Source: Aphelidium insulamus (taxonomy: Eukaryota; Aphelidiomycota; Aphelidea; Aphelidiaceae). From it: 64,000 nucleotides of DNA. The stretch spans positions 62,001 through 126,000 of the forward strand of contig JAZDSV010000018.1 in NCBI GenBank assembly GCA_036784855.1, read 5' to 3'. Under the pieces are notes generated by a model. The model was not told the DNA's origin. It saw nothing but the letters and a program-made list of their open reading frames with translations, and searched no databases. Position numbers and translations under genes: made by a program. Within the stretch, counting starts at the first letter, position 1, and the number at the start of each line of letters is the position of its first letter. Shown piece by piece: positions 44,675 to 56,500 of this stretch.

Positions 44675-45196
44675 TTTCGTATTGCTTTTCAGTTCAGTTG
44701 TTTTCTCAGTAGTTTCAATGTGCTCGGTGTGGCAAAAAGTATGAAGGCAGCGCCCAATCAGCAGCACGATGTGTGATTGGTCAGAAAGACTTACAGCGAT
44801 TCTCCCATTGCGGGCTAGGATAGTACTCGTGCACTCAATATGTGGTACATTCCCTCCGACAAAGCTGCAATGCGACGACTGCTGGTACTACTGGACGTGA
44901 CTACAATCACATCACGTCCATTTTCAAACTACATTGAAGCTACGGGGCTGCTGGAAGCTTGGCCCGTGGCTAAAGGAAACGTGCATTGTGCAAGTTAATG
45001 AAGCTTGATACATATGATACATATGTGGTTAAATCTTGGATCGTCAACAGTGCAATATATGATGATGCATATGATACATATGAGGGTAAATCTGTTCGAC
45101 CCGTTGAAATAGTGCATTGGCTGGTAAGCAGTGCAAGGTAAAAACTTACAAGAGTTGATACCAACAATTCTAATCACGCCATTATCACAACCATCA
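44675..45196. other. Spacer with a short imperfect tandem duplication
   Basis: About 520 bp without a supported gene. Between about 45008 and 45125 a unit of roughly 60 bp containing CATATGATACATATG and then GGTAAATCT-like sequence occurs twice with differences. The rest is unremarkable. The C9orf85-like promoter is expected at its right end. Confidence 0.45.
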
Positions 45197-45862
45197 ATGA
45201 CGGAAAAGGTATCGCTGCGACGCGGCAACGCCAAGAAGACGGCCCAGAAGCACCAGAACACGTCCGCGTACCGGCACAACAAGAACAGCAAGCTGACGCG
45301 CACCATCCAGGCGCTGCCGGTGAACGGCGTGTGCCAGCACTGCACCGACATACTCAACTGGCGCAAAGCCTACCGCAAGTACAAACCGCTCACGGTGCCC
45401 AAGCGGTGTATCGGCTGCCAGGAGAAAGCGGTGCGTGACGCGTACCACGTGCTGTGTGGCGCGTGTGCACGGCAGCGGGGCGTGTGTGCAAAGTGCCAGC
45501 AGTGCAGCCAGGTGGTGAACGCGGTCCCCGAGTCGGCGCTGTCACCGGCCGCGGAGTCGGCGCGCATGCAGTCGCTGCTGAGTGGCTTGCCGGAGCGGAA
45601 GAGGCGGTCGGTGGTGCGGCGGCTGGGCGGAGAGGGGGCCGGCTCTCTGGCGCAGCTGGAGGCGCTACTTGCCGCCATGCCTGGCTTATCATCAATTCGG
45701 GACGATGACGATTTCAGCGATGACGAGGAGTCGGTGAGTGACTCTGATGGAGACTCCCTGGGTGGCGGTGATGAAGACGGCGAAGAGCAGGTGGAGGATG
45801 CCGAGGAGGAGGACGACGATTTCGACAGTGGCGACAATGCCGATGCTTGCGTGGGCAACTAG
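45197..45862 (+). CDS. C9orf85 homologue (DUF2039 zinc-ribbon protein)
   Basis: A single exon of 221 residues. The N-terminal 110 residues match the conserved C9orf85/DUF2039 family: GNAKKTAQKHQNT near the start, then NGVCQHCTDILNWRKAYRKYKPL, PKRCIGCQEKAVRDAYHVLCGACA and CAKCQQCSQ. The CxxC pairs suggest zinc binding. The C-terminal half is a helical segment followed by a strongly acidic tail (DDDDFSDDEES...DDDFDSGDN). The human protein is uncharacterised; no function is claimed. The start is the first ATG in frame and gives the family N-terminus MTEKVSLRRGNAKKT. Confidence 0.9.
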   Translation: MTEKVSLRRGNAKKTAQKHQNTSAYRHNKNSKLTRTIQALPVNGVCQHCTDILNWRKAYRKYKPLTVPKRCIGCQEKAVRDAYHVLCGACARQRGVCAKCQQCSQVVNAVPESALSPAAESARMQSLLSGLPERKRRSVVRRLGGEGAGSLAQLEALLAAMPGLSSIRDDDDFSDDEESVSDSDGDSLGGGDEDGEEQVEDAEEEDDDFDSGDNADACVGN

Positions 45863-46031
45863 GCCAAAACAGATAGATAGATGTGTGTTCACTGCACTGT
45901 ACCTTCACGGCATGGCATGCACGTGTGTACCTATAAGTGCAGCTGTCTGTCTGTGCAGGTGTCTGTCTGTGTGGGCAGGTGTCTGTCAGTGCAGGGTGGC
46001 AAAGGGGGCGCTGTGACTGTGGACGCGCGAC

Positions 46032-47635
46032 ATGGAGGCGCCGGATCAGGCGGCGGCAGACAACGACTCTGCCACGGAGGCGTCACCACAGCCACCACAG
46101 CCACCACACGGCCACGGCACAATACACAGCCTGCACTTTGGCAGTGATGATGATGGTGACGACGAGGATGATGGCGAGTACTACGATGAAGGCGGCGCCG
46201 GGTCGTCTTCCTCCGGCAGCGACGATGATGACGAGGACGACACCAGCACCGAGGCGTCGCACTTGGACGCGGCAGTCAACGACACCCCCGGCACACTGCC
46301 CGGTGACAGCAACATAAACAGCAGTGTCAGCAGCAGCAAGAAGCAGCGTCTGATGGCTGCGATGGGAGACGCGTCAGACGACGAGATGGAGGACGCGGCC
46401 GCCGAGCTCATTGTACCCATGGCTCCCGAAGAGGTGCAGCGCCTACGCCACGAGGCCCGCGAGAAAGGTGTGCCTGTATGCATGCTGTAATGACCACCCA
46501 TTTATGCCACCCAGGCTACCAGCGGTTCCTGAGCGAGCAGCAAGCGGCCGGGACCGATGTCTACGCACTGGTCTATGCATTCGGCTTCATGCTGCCCACC
46601 TCGCTGCTGGATATACGCGTGGAGCAGGTGTGGGCCATATTTGCCGCCATGCTGCGCCGGTTCTGTCTGCAGCGTCGCCGGCTCCAACTCCACAACACTA
46701 TTGACGATGCGGTGCAACTGTTGCGGCAGTCCCGGCGCATACTCGTCCTCACCGGCGCTGGGGTACCTATACATACTATACATACATCTGTATACTGTAT
46801 ACCATTCATGTGCAGATATCTGTTTCGTGCGGTATACCCGACTTCCGGTCCGAGAACGGCTTGTACGCAACGCTGGGCGAGCGCTACCCGGACCTGGACG
46901 ACCCGCAGCTCCTGTTCGACATACACTACTTTCGCCACAACCCGCTGCCGTTCTTCCAGCTGGCGCGCGAGATATTCCCCAGCCACTTCCAGCCATCCGT
47001 CACCCACCGATTCATCCGGGCGCTGGAGACGCGCGGGCAGCTGCTGCGCAACTATACGCAAAACATTGACACGCTGGAGAAGCGGTGTGGCATTGAGCGG
47101 GTGGTGCACTGTCACGGCTCGTTTGACACTGCGTCCTGTCAGCGCTGCGGGCACACGGTGGACGGCGACGCCATTCGTGATGATATTCTCAACCAGCGCA
47201 TTCCCTACTGCACTAGCTGTGCTGCAGGTGTGTCTCTATATATTTGTCTACGTGTGTGTATGTATGTGTGTGTGTGTATATATGTATGTGTGTATGTATG
47301 TATGTATGTATGTATGTATGTATGTATGTATGTATGTATGTATCTATGTATGTGTGTATGTACGTATGTATGTATGTATGTGTGTGTGTGTCTATAGTTG
47401 GATATATATATGTGTGTATGGCTATAGTTGGATGTATAAATATGTATGTATGTGTGCATGTGTGTGTGCATGTGTGTGTATGTATGTATGTATGTATGTG
47501 TGTATGTACGTATGTATGTATGTATGTATGTATGTATGTATGTATGTAGGTATGTGTGTATATTCATATAGCTGGATGTATGTATGTGTGGATGTATGTA
47601 TGGGTGTGTTTGTATGTGTGTGTGTCTATAGTTGG

Positions 47636-47669
<34 letters not shown>

Positions 47670-48386
47670 ATGCGTCTATCACGTCTAATGAGATCAGAGC
47701 CACAAGGAGGACGGGACGACGACAGTGCGGAGCTGCCAGCGAATATAATGAAGCCCAACATTGTATTTTTCGGCGAGAAACTGTCGGACGACTTTGACAA
47801 CCAGATCGAGCGAGATCGCGAGGAGGTGGACCTACTGCTGGTTATTGGCTCATCGCTCAAGGTGGCCCCGGTGTCCAGCATTGTCGGCTACATTCCACAC
47901 TCAGTGCCCATTATCCTCATTAATCGGGAGCCCGTCTATCACTTGCACCACTCGTTCGACGTGCAGCTGCTTGGCTACTGCGACGAAATTGTAGAGGACC
48001 TGGCACGGCGGCTGGAGTGGCCGGCCGAGGAGCTCCCTGCGATGCCGACGCCCGCTGCTCGCATAAGCAGTACAAATAATGATAGCGAAGATAAAGACAA
48101 CGACGGACAGCAAGCACAGCGAGACGACATGATGACGGCCGCTGAACCCGCACACGTGCCACCCAACATTTATCTGTACCGCGGTGCAGTATTCAACACG
48201 GAGCGGCACCACGCAGCACTGGCCGACAGTGATATGGATGTCGGTGACAGCAGCAGCAGTGAGGATGAAGCAGAAAATGTCGCCGTGCCCGTCAGTTCCC
48301 GCAATGCGGTCATATCCGAGGTGCAAGTGGGCGCTGTTGTCAGTGTGGAGGCAACCGCCACCGAGGTGCACACAGCAGAGCCCTGA
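46032..48386 (+). CDS. SIRT1: SIRT1-type NAD-dependent protein deacetylase
   Basis: Exons 46032-46467, 46515-46762, 46816-47227 and about 47698-48386 encode 594 residues. The acidic N-terminus is followed by a SIRT1-like helical region (LPTSLLDIRVEQVWAIF) and the sirtuin core: VLTGAGISVSCGIPDFRS, YTQNIDTLE, catalytic His in HCHGSF, zinc ligands CQRC and CTSC, IVFFGEKL, VIGSSLKVAPV and ILINREP. The C-terminus contains VPPNIYLYRGAVF, the counterpart of the human SIRT1 ESA segment that clamps the catalytic core. Together these identify the SIRT1/Sir2 subclass. Intron 3 (47228-47697, about 470 nt) is a large TATG/TG microsatellite; its acceptor could instead be 9 nt further on. Confidence 0.93.
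47228..47680. repeat. TATG/TG microsatellite filling SIRT1 intron 3
   Basis: Some 450 bp of (TATG)n, (TG)n and (TA)n, with three spaced copies of a CTATAGTTGGAT(A/G)TAT-like phrase. It occupies almost the whole intron. Long Tyr/Val/Cys/Met reading frames across it on both strands are artefacts of the 4-bp period. Confidence 0.9.
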
Positions 48387-48419
48387 CAGAGAGGTCCAAT
48401 ATATCTACACAGCAACATT

Positions 48420-50036
48420 ATGTCACTGCGGTCTGCTGCGGGAAACCTGTGGCTGAGCGGTGACGCCACTGGAGCACGGGCTGCCGGAGATGCCTTCACC
48501 GTGGCCGTCAAGGACCTGTTCTGTACGCGTGGCCACCCAACCACGTGCGCGTCACGCATGCTGGACGGTACATAGGCAGCGGTGAATGCCAGTGCCGGCT
48601 GATGTCACATTTGCCTGCAGGCTACCGCTCCCCGATAGAGTCCACGGTGACGCGTCTGCTGAGCGCGATGCCTGGCGCGCGCATTGTCGGCAAGGTCAAC
48701 ATGGACGAGTTCGGCATGGGGTACGTGTATCTGTGTCCTCTGTCTGTGGATGCCTGCGGATGCCAGGTGTCCGTTTATCTACCCCCGGTAGCACTCACAC
48801 ACCATCGCAGCTCCCTCAACCAGCACTCGCACTTTGGCGCGCTTACACACCCGCTCAGCGACCGCCACGCGCCCGGTGGCAGCAGTGGGGGCTCTGCGTA
48901 CGCCGTGGCCACCGGACAAGTGCGATGGTGAGCACGAGATAGTTTTCCACCATCGTAATCGCATCGCGTTGCAGCGCTCTGGCCTCTGACACGGGCGGCT
49001 CGACGCGTCTACCGGCCGCCTACTGCGGGATTGTGGGCTTCAAGCCGTCAATCGGCCTGCTGTCACGGTGGGGCATGGTCAGCTACGCCAGCTCACTCGA
49101 CACCGTCGGCATCATGGCGCGCACTGTCGCCGATTGTCGCCACGTGTTTCGCGCCCTGAACCGGCACGACCCGCTCGATCCCACGTCGGTGCCGGACACG
49201 TATCGCCGCTACGTCAACCACAACAAGCTGGACATGGCCGGGCTGACTGTTGGTGTGCCGGCGGTGCGTTCTGGCCTTCTTACTGCGCTTACAACATACA
49301 TTACATCTATGTATCTCGCAGGAAATGCTTGTTGATGCAAGCGACATAATGCTGGATGCCGTGGAGCGGACGCTGAATTGTCTGCAACAGAGCGGTTCCA
49401 CCGTTCGTGTAGTGTCGCTGCCACACGTGCAGTACGCCGTGCCCGCCTACTACATCATTGCCTGTGCCGAGGCGGCGAGTAATCTGGCGCGCTACGATGG
49501 CATTCGCTACGGTATACCGTATATCGATGCATCAATGCACTTAGTCATCAATGCACTTTGCAGGATACCAGACACAGGATCAAGGCGACGATATCGTCAG
49601 TAACGAAATGGCCGACCGAGCTCGGACCAGGGCCGAGGCGTTCGGAGCCGAAGTGAAGAAGCGGCTACTACTTGGCACCTATGTCGCCTCTGCTGCCGGC
49701 TACGAAACCTTTCTTCACAAGGCGCACTGTATACGCCGGCTTATACAACAGGATTTCAACACAGTGTTCACAGACGGCGGCATAGATGTTTTGGTTGCAC
49801 CCGTGTCTGCGACCACGGCACCCCTCATCAACAGGGAGCAGTCGGCAGTGTCCGAGTACGCAAATGACACTCTGACTGCGCCTGCAAGTCTCGCCGGACT
49901 GCCTGCAATCTCTATACCGACTAGTTCTACTAGCCCCGAAGATGGAATGCCCATCGGCGTGCAACTAATGGCCCCGTACTTGCGCGATGATGCGCTACTG
50001 GGCATTTCACAGCACCTGCACTGCAGTGATAGTTGA
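48420..50036 (+). CDS. GATA (QRSL1): GatA, glutamyl-tRNA(Gln) amidotransferase subunit A (mitochondrial)
   Basis: Exons 48420-48567, 48621-48720, 48811-48927, 48975-49263, 49322-49511 and 49564-50036 encode 438 residues. The amidase triad is intact: Lys in VAVKDLF, cis-Ser in [10 protein letters not shown] and nucleophile Ser in [15 protein letters not shown]. The segment RYGYQTQD...[19 protein letters not shown] is diagnostic of GatA. With GatB and GatC it converts mischarged Glu-tRNA(Gln) to Gln-tRNA(Gln) in mitochondria. It starts only 34 bp after the SIRT1 stop, so its promoter must overlap that gene or be very small. It is somewhat short at both ends compared with bacterial GatA (about 480 residues). 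Introns are 47-90 nt. Confidence 0.95.
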
Positions 50037-50120
50037 ATATATTTAATAATTGAATTTATTGTTGAAAGTTCTCTTTTGAAGCATAAAACTTCCGGTGCGT
50101 CATCCCTGGATGAAGCTTCG

Positions 50121-50380
50121 TCAGCGTAAATCTATGTCCAGATCATCTGCCTCTTTTTCCAGATCTTCAGCACCTAGTGGCAGATCCGTATAGTTTCCCA
50201 CTCTTTCGGCATCTTGTTCCGGTGCACCTTGGTTTGAAGCTTTAACCTCACGTGGCTTGAGTTGGTATGTTTTGGCCGGATAGAGCGTCTCGCAACAATA
50301 CTTGTCGAGTTTCTGGCTCTTCTCGCGATTGCGACAATATAAATATCCGCGAATTGCTGATGGTTTGATGCATCTTACTC
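50121..50380 (-). CDS. 3' exon of an unrecognised small gene
   Basis: An open minus-strand frame of 85 codons follows a plausible acceptor (CTTTCAG at 50381-50387) and ends at 50121. The encoded segment starts VRCIKPSAIRGYLYCRNREK, has a CC pair in DKYCCETLYPAKTY, and ends acidic (EDLEKEADDLDIDLR). Length and phase are self-consistent (two bases plus 86 codons). Upstream exons within 50381-50548 could not be resolved. Residue composition and the acidic tail look like a real protein, but I recognise no family. It lies between GatA (convergent) and the neurofibromin stop. Confidence 0.4.
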
Positions 50381-50548
50381 CTGAAAGATTTCATTGGACG
50401 ACTCCTATGTTGCATAGGTATTGGCTAATTAGTTGCCGCAGCAAAATGATTTCATTCCCGTATGAGCACTGCAGAAACCTTTTCATAGTATTTCGACGTA
50501 GGAATTATTCGACAGATATTATATTTCTTAATATTAAAGTAGCATAAA

Positions 50549-53500
50549 TTATTTTAGCAGCAGTTCAATAAGCTGACTGACGTGCGTGCAAATCGTGTAC
50601 TTTTTGTTGCGCGAAACATTGCCAAAGCTGCCACAATCCGGCGCCAGCAGTCCCGAAAAGCCGGCGTCCATTAACGGGTTGGCCATCATGACGTGTGGAG
50701 TCTTTGATGGCGACTGTGGTGATCGCAACGATGAGCTGCTCAGCGACGGTGTGATGTGTGACAATGCCGCATTGGCGCCCACTCGCTTCTTTGGACCACT
50801 CTTTGCAGTGAGGGTGCGCGTCAACGTGGCCAGTCCATGCTGCAAATTACTCAAGGGGCCATGCACAAATTCCACGGATGCTTTGGTTGTTGCCGTCGCT
50901 GAGCTTCCCGTATGGCTAAATTGTGGCCGCGACGGCACGGGCTCATTCAACTGATCCATGGAGCCGGACCATTCCGCCACTTCTGCTTCATCGGTGGCCG
51001 ACAGCGAAAATAAGATTCGGTGCACTGCGTCAATAAGGAGCGGGGAGTGCGAGTTCCCGAGCACGTGCGACATTTTTGGAAGCAGGCGGTCCATTCTGTT
51101 AATGTTAATTATCGGAACAACCACTACGGCACTTACAGATGCGGCATGATGTCGGGGAAAAATACGGCCACCTCGGCCAAAAAGTTGTACATGAACAGCG
51201 TTTCGTTCTCATATTCGACGTTCTCCAGGAACGTCAGCATCAGCGATGCAAGAATCAGTGCAGTCGTCGAGTCGGGAATGGATAGTCGATCCAGCAACTT
51301 GCGGTACTTGCCGCCTTTCGCGACTGCATCGCCAAACTTGGAAGGCATTGCAGCGGCGGATGTGCATGCAGGTGCTTGCTCCTCTAAATCATCCACATCC
51401 ACGCCCACCTGCCATAACAAATCTTTCAGAACGGCAGCGTCAACCACAGGCAACAGTGGGGCCATGTATCCAATTAGGGACGCGTCCACACACCCAGGCA
51501 ACTGTTGATTAGTCAACGTGACATCCTCGTCATCAACTTGGCTATAAAAAGACTGGTACAGGAAACGGCTAGTGATATCGTAGAAACTGAGCAAAGTTGA
51601 TGTGGTCGGCGCCTTTGTGCTGGGGTGCCGCAAACCCTTCAGCAGCGTAACCGCTACCGCGAAGCCAAAGTCGTTACTGAAAGATATGCCGCACAAAGAA
51701 TCGATTTGGTCTGCGACACTGGCCAACGGAGCCCGCGATCGAAGCAGGAAATCGGATGGACTCTGCTGGATGAAGTACCCTTTGGCGTTCAAGTTACGTA
51801 ACACTGTTTGCACCAGTGCCAAGGAATGTGTGAATAAGGGCACGTGTCCAATTTGAACCAGGGAGATGCCAAGCCAAAACAGCGAACGCAAGAATCGTGA
51901 CTCTATCGGACAGCCCTCCACCATACTGGTGAGAGAAATAATTATACTACTAATCAGATGACAGTCCGTGTCGTCAAAGTACAAGAGGGCGCGCCGCAGG
52001 GCAGCTAGAATTTGATACACCAAATCATCGTCCATTTCTCCGCGCGATAAGCATCCCAGCTCCACGAATGACCGCGGCTGCAGTGCTGGATTGAATTGGA
52101 ATGCCTGAGCAGTAGCGAGGCTTATCCAGCGAGCGCGCCATGTTGTCGACACATCTGGGCAAGTTAGAATTACTCATTATTTTCTGCACAGCGCTTACCC
52201 AAAGAGGACGCACCGCCATACATTGCATCCATAAGCGATACCATTATTGCTTCCAGTGAGGAAAGAGACAGCTTTTCCGGATTGTCTGATGACGCAGGCT
52301 CGGTTGAAACATTGAACGCGGAATTCGACGGCTGATTTGCACCAAAGAGCAGTCGAAATTTAGGCTCGCTAAATTCTCGCAAGAGCCTTTTCAGCGGTTT
52401 GCGCTGCTTTTCCGCCAAGGCAATCGACGTGCAAAGTGAATGTACAATATTCACCAGCAGTCCGTGGATCGTAGTTCTGACCATCGTACTGCCGCTTGCA
52501 GCCACCAACACAATGATATGCAGCAGCTCGGGAAGATATTGCTGGACGTAGAGACGGTTGTTGAATGACAGCATGAGGCAGAATCGCAACAGAACACATA
52601 TTTCTTTCCACGCCGCGTGCTCTGTCAAAACCGCAGTCGGTTTTACCGACGTATCGTTGATCGACTAAAAGTCATTGTTAGCTTTAGCACGTTTTAAATA
52701 CTAATCAGTCGAATACCTTGCGCAATCTGGAAATTATGCGGCCAGAAACCAGATGCACATTGGCGAACGACAATGTGACGCATGTATCTGCCAAAGTCTC
52801 TGCAGTGATTGAGCCGGGGCCATGGTCGATTGCATGCTGCAGCAACGTGTTCATCCTAGAAGTCAGATGTTGCGATGTGGCAACATTGTATCTTATACAT
52901 CAAGTTCACAATCTCGTCACTTGAACCTAGCGTATGCCATATTTTAGACTGAACCGATGGGTACATCTTGAAAATGTGAGCGATTTATCAATAGACAGCC
53001 AAAGCGGACCTGCTTTTCGCGCACAGTTAACCCCATAAGCATCTTTAGTATCTCATTGATTTGCTTCTTCGCGATATCTGGTTCCCCGTTGTTTAAGTCT
53101 TGGATTAAAGCAATATTGGCGAGCCACCTATTTGTTATGATGTCATAAATCGGAAAACGGACACAAAACGTACGGTGCCATATATTCCAGGCAAAGGTGC
53201 TTCGACTCGGTAGTCGACTTTTCAAATCCGACAAAGCATTCCTTCAAGAACTCTACAGTCAAATGGGGCTCGGTGCGCGCCAATCTTTCGCTGATAATGG
53301 TTATAAAGTGGCTGCTGTTTCCAGGGATAAGCATCCCTGCTGCGTTAAGAGCTTGGGCAGAAACTGCACGACGGACCTTTGGCCGTGAGAAGCTGATTTC
53401 CAACATCAAAATTGAAGATGACGCAGAGCAAGCTCAACATGTTGTACGACGCCAACCGGAGGTCAGGATCATCACTGCCAAGATTAAGAAGTGCCATGTT

Positions 53501-56500
53501 AAGCAGGGTTCCCGGGACATCGCTAGGTCTAATAACCCGCTCTTGCAATTTGGCTCCTTTGCTCTGGTGAACTTTGGCGCAGCCTGCTCTGATCGCTTGA
53601 ACTATAATGTCGCGCTTTACGCTTGCAAGGATGACCGAAGAGCGTCCGTTATTGTACTTAATAGAAAATTCTTCATCCTTATCTTGAGCGATCGCGACGT
53701 CGTCCACGCTTGCCAGCAATATGATGTCGTTGATGGTAGCATTCATTCCAAAGAGCTCTTGTTTTTTCACCTGGAAAATGAGCGGAATGACAGAAACAAA
53801 ATGCGTTTACCGAGAGCAGCTGAATAGCATCGCTAGTAAGACGTAACGACACAGTGATGTTTCCACGAAAATTTGACAGCAACGTCACGTTGGCAGAAAA
53901 TGTCCATTCCTGCTCCAAAACAACTACGCAGTGAGAATTTTTCGGGTAATCAACACAGTATTTACCTGTGGCCTTTGGAAGACGTAATTCCATCGGAGAA
54001 ATGTGTTCATTGAACTCGTTGAGCGAGTTGATTAGCACAATGCGTTTCATCATTTTCGATGACATTAATCGCTGAATTTTTTTCGAATACTTTTTGAAAG
54101 CGGAACTGGGATTGTACAGAAAGACTTGGTTCAAATTCGTAGAGCATTCGTAAGGCACAATTTGCAGCATCTGATGAATCCACTGGCTTTGAATCTCGTT
54201 CTCTTCACTAAATTGTGACAGATCTACTACAACACTGAACGGTTGGCCGAGATATGGTTTCATTGCATGTAGTATGCTGTAAATGAACAGCTCCAAGTCG
54301 ACTGAATTTGTAGAAATTCTTCGCGCGATGTAGTAGAAAAGATGTTGACGGCCCTTATCATCAGCTGTCTGCCTCCAATAAATTTACATCTATATGATTT
54401 ACCTTTGAAGTACCACCTTCGTAAAATATACGTTTTTCCTTAATGGAATCAATGTTCCGATGCTGATTGCGAGCCATAAATTCGGCATATAAGTGATTCG
54501 ACACTTGTTTGCCTGCGGATAAGTTCTTGTCCTCCTTTCTAGCATTCTCCACCGGCGGCCCCAATTGTGCAATCAAAGTACTTAGCGAGTCAATAGCTTT
54601 GCGCACAGAGTTGTGCTGCACCGTGGATATACCACCACCAGCACCATGTGTGGACTCTTCCGTTGTGCGCCTGACCAAGCCGTCACTGGGAGAACTGGAG
54701 GGTATCTTTGCTCCGAACGTCGACTGCCTCGTGGTCAAGTCACGAGATATTAACTCCAGACTGGATGTCAAATATCGATGAAGTTTTTGCAGATCATCGT
54801 CATCGATGCGGTTTAGAACTACGGGCAAATCATAATCTGGAAGAGGCCATTTAGAAAGCTCGGTCAAAAATTCCGTTACACGAGGCGAGTACCGCTCAAC
54901 TAATGAATTGAAGTCCTTCATGTGCACCTCTTTTCCGCCAAACGCTACGCCATTAGAGATATTCTGAATTATTTTCGACGCCAGCAAACATCCACGCCTG
55001 ATATGTTGAGATGTTTCAGGCGAGTCATCGATGAATATATCGGGTGTAACTATCGCCGGGCATACGAAACGTAGAAAAAAGAAGCCTCCTACGACGACCG
55101 ACAGCTTTGCATCCGGAAAATGAGAACCGACGGCCATGGCGAGGAAACTGCAAATATTTTTCAGCTCCACCGGTATTTCGTTTGCGGCATTAAGTACGGC
55201 GTCCAGCAACATCGAAGTTATCCACCTCAAATTTTCGCGGTTCTGCGCGATATCGTCTCCGGCAATCAACTTTCCTGGGTCAACTTCGTATGAACGGGAG
55301 GACGTCAAAACATCGGCCCAAACAGGTTCCAACGTTTTTCGCAAGTATTCTGACCCATTAGCCTTGGCGTAACCAGTAATCAACTTTGTTGAGATACTGT
55401 TCCTTCGAAACAAGTTCGCTGCGCTATCAGTACGCCAAACTTCCTTTTCAATCACCGCCTTTAGTAATTTAAGCGTTTGGTTTCGCGATTCGAAAATCGT
55501 GAATAGCAAACTTGACACGTCATCCAAGTCTGAATTTGGACACACGTCCACCAACGACAAGGTAAGGGTCATATCTGGTTCGTACAACAACTGAAGCTTG
55601 TTAATTAATGTAAATGATGATCAGAAAACATGCCTCAACTAGCTTCTGGTAGCGATCAGTGATATATGTATCAGCTAGGCCTTCAAATTCCGCTCCTTGA
55701 TCTAAAATGTTTGACAAAACCTGCATGAAAGCAGTCCTGGTTTTCGAATCCTCATGATAGCCGACCGACAAAGCATGCTTGAGACCACAGTCAATATTGG
55801 AACTCAGGAGATTTGACAGCGCCAAAATGCTGTATTCTTTAAGTTGAACCAGCTCTTTTGCATGCTCCGCAGACTAGATAAATTTTAGCTAAGCAATAGC
55901 AACACATTGCTTTACTCACCTTATTGTGACCAGCATCAGCTTTATCCGTTACTTCGTTGCGGCAGCGCTTCAGAACTTGCAAGAAAAATTGAAAATATTT
56001 GTAAAACAATCGCGATCGCGCCTCTGCCAAATCATCGATATCATGTGTGCCATCAATCGGCTGAAGTGGCAGCTGCACTAATAGAGCGACAATTGCCTTG
56101 AGACACATCAGGTCCAAGTCGCGCGATAATTTTGATGCTCGAGAATTAGCATCATCTTGCACGGTGGATGCGTCCATAGCAACAGTTGCAAAATCGCTTG
56201 TCCATTCTACGATAGTCTCTAGCGCCTTGTTTCTAAACTTAATTTCCTCGCGCAAACTTAGATAATCTCTTTTTGACAACAATGCCTCGATTACTTGACA
56301 CATTTTGAACTTGCATCGCATAGCAACCGGATTACGGCTCAATCGATTTAGGTACTTGAAGTAGGACATCATCAAGGAGCCAAAATCGATTGCGGCAAGA
56401 TTGTCCGAGTGCTGCTGTGTGCGCTCCACAACCGCCTTTACAACAGAGAGGATCTGTTCGATGTGAAACGTGCTGCGATCACTGCATGCCACGTCGCCAT

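Noticed and set aside
46478-47797. 439-codon plus-strand frame rich in Tyr, Val, Cys and Met
   Set aside because: It runs through SIRT1 exon 2, an intron and the TATG microsatellite in the wrong frame; the 4-bp repeat has no stops in any frame.
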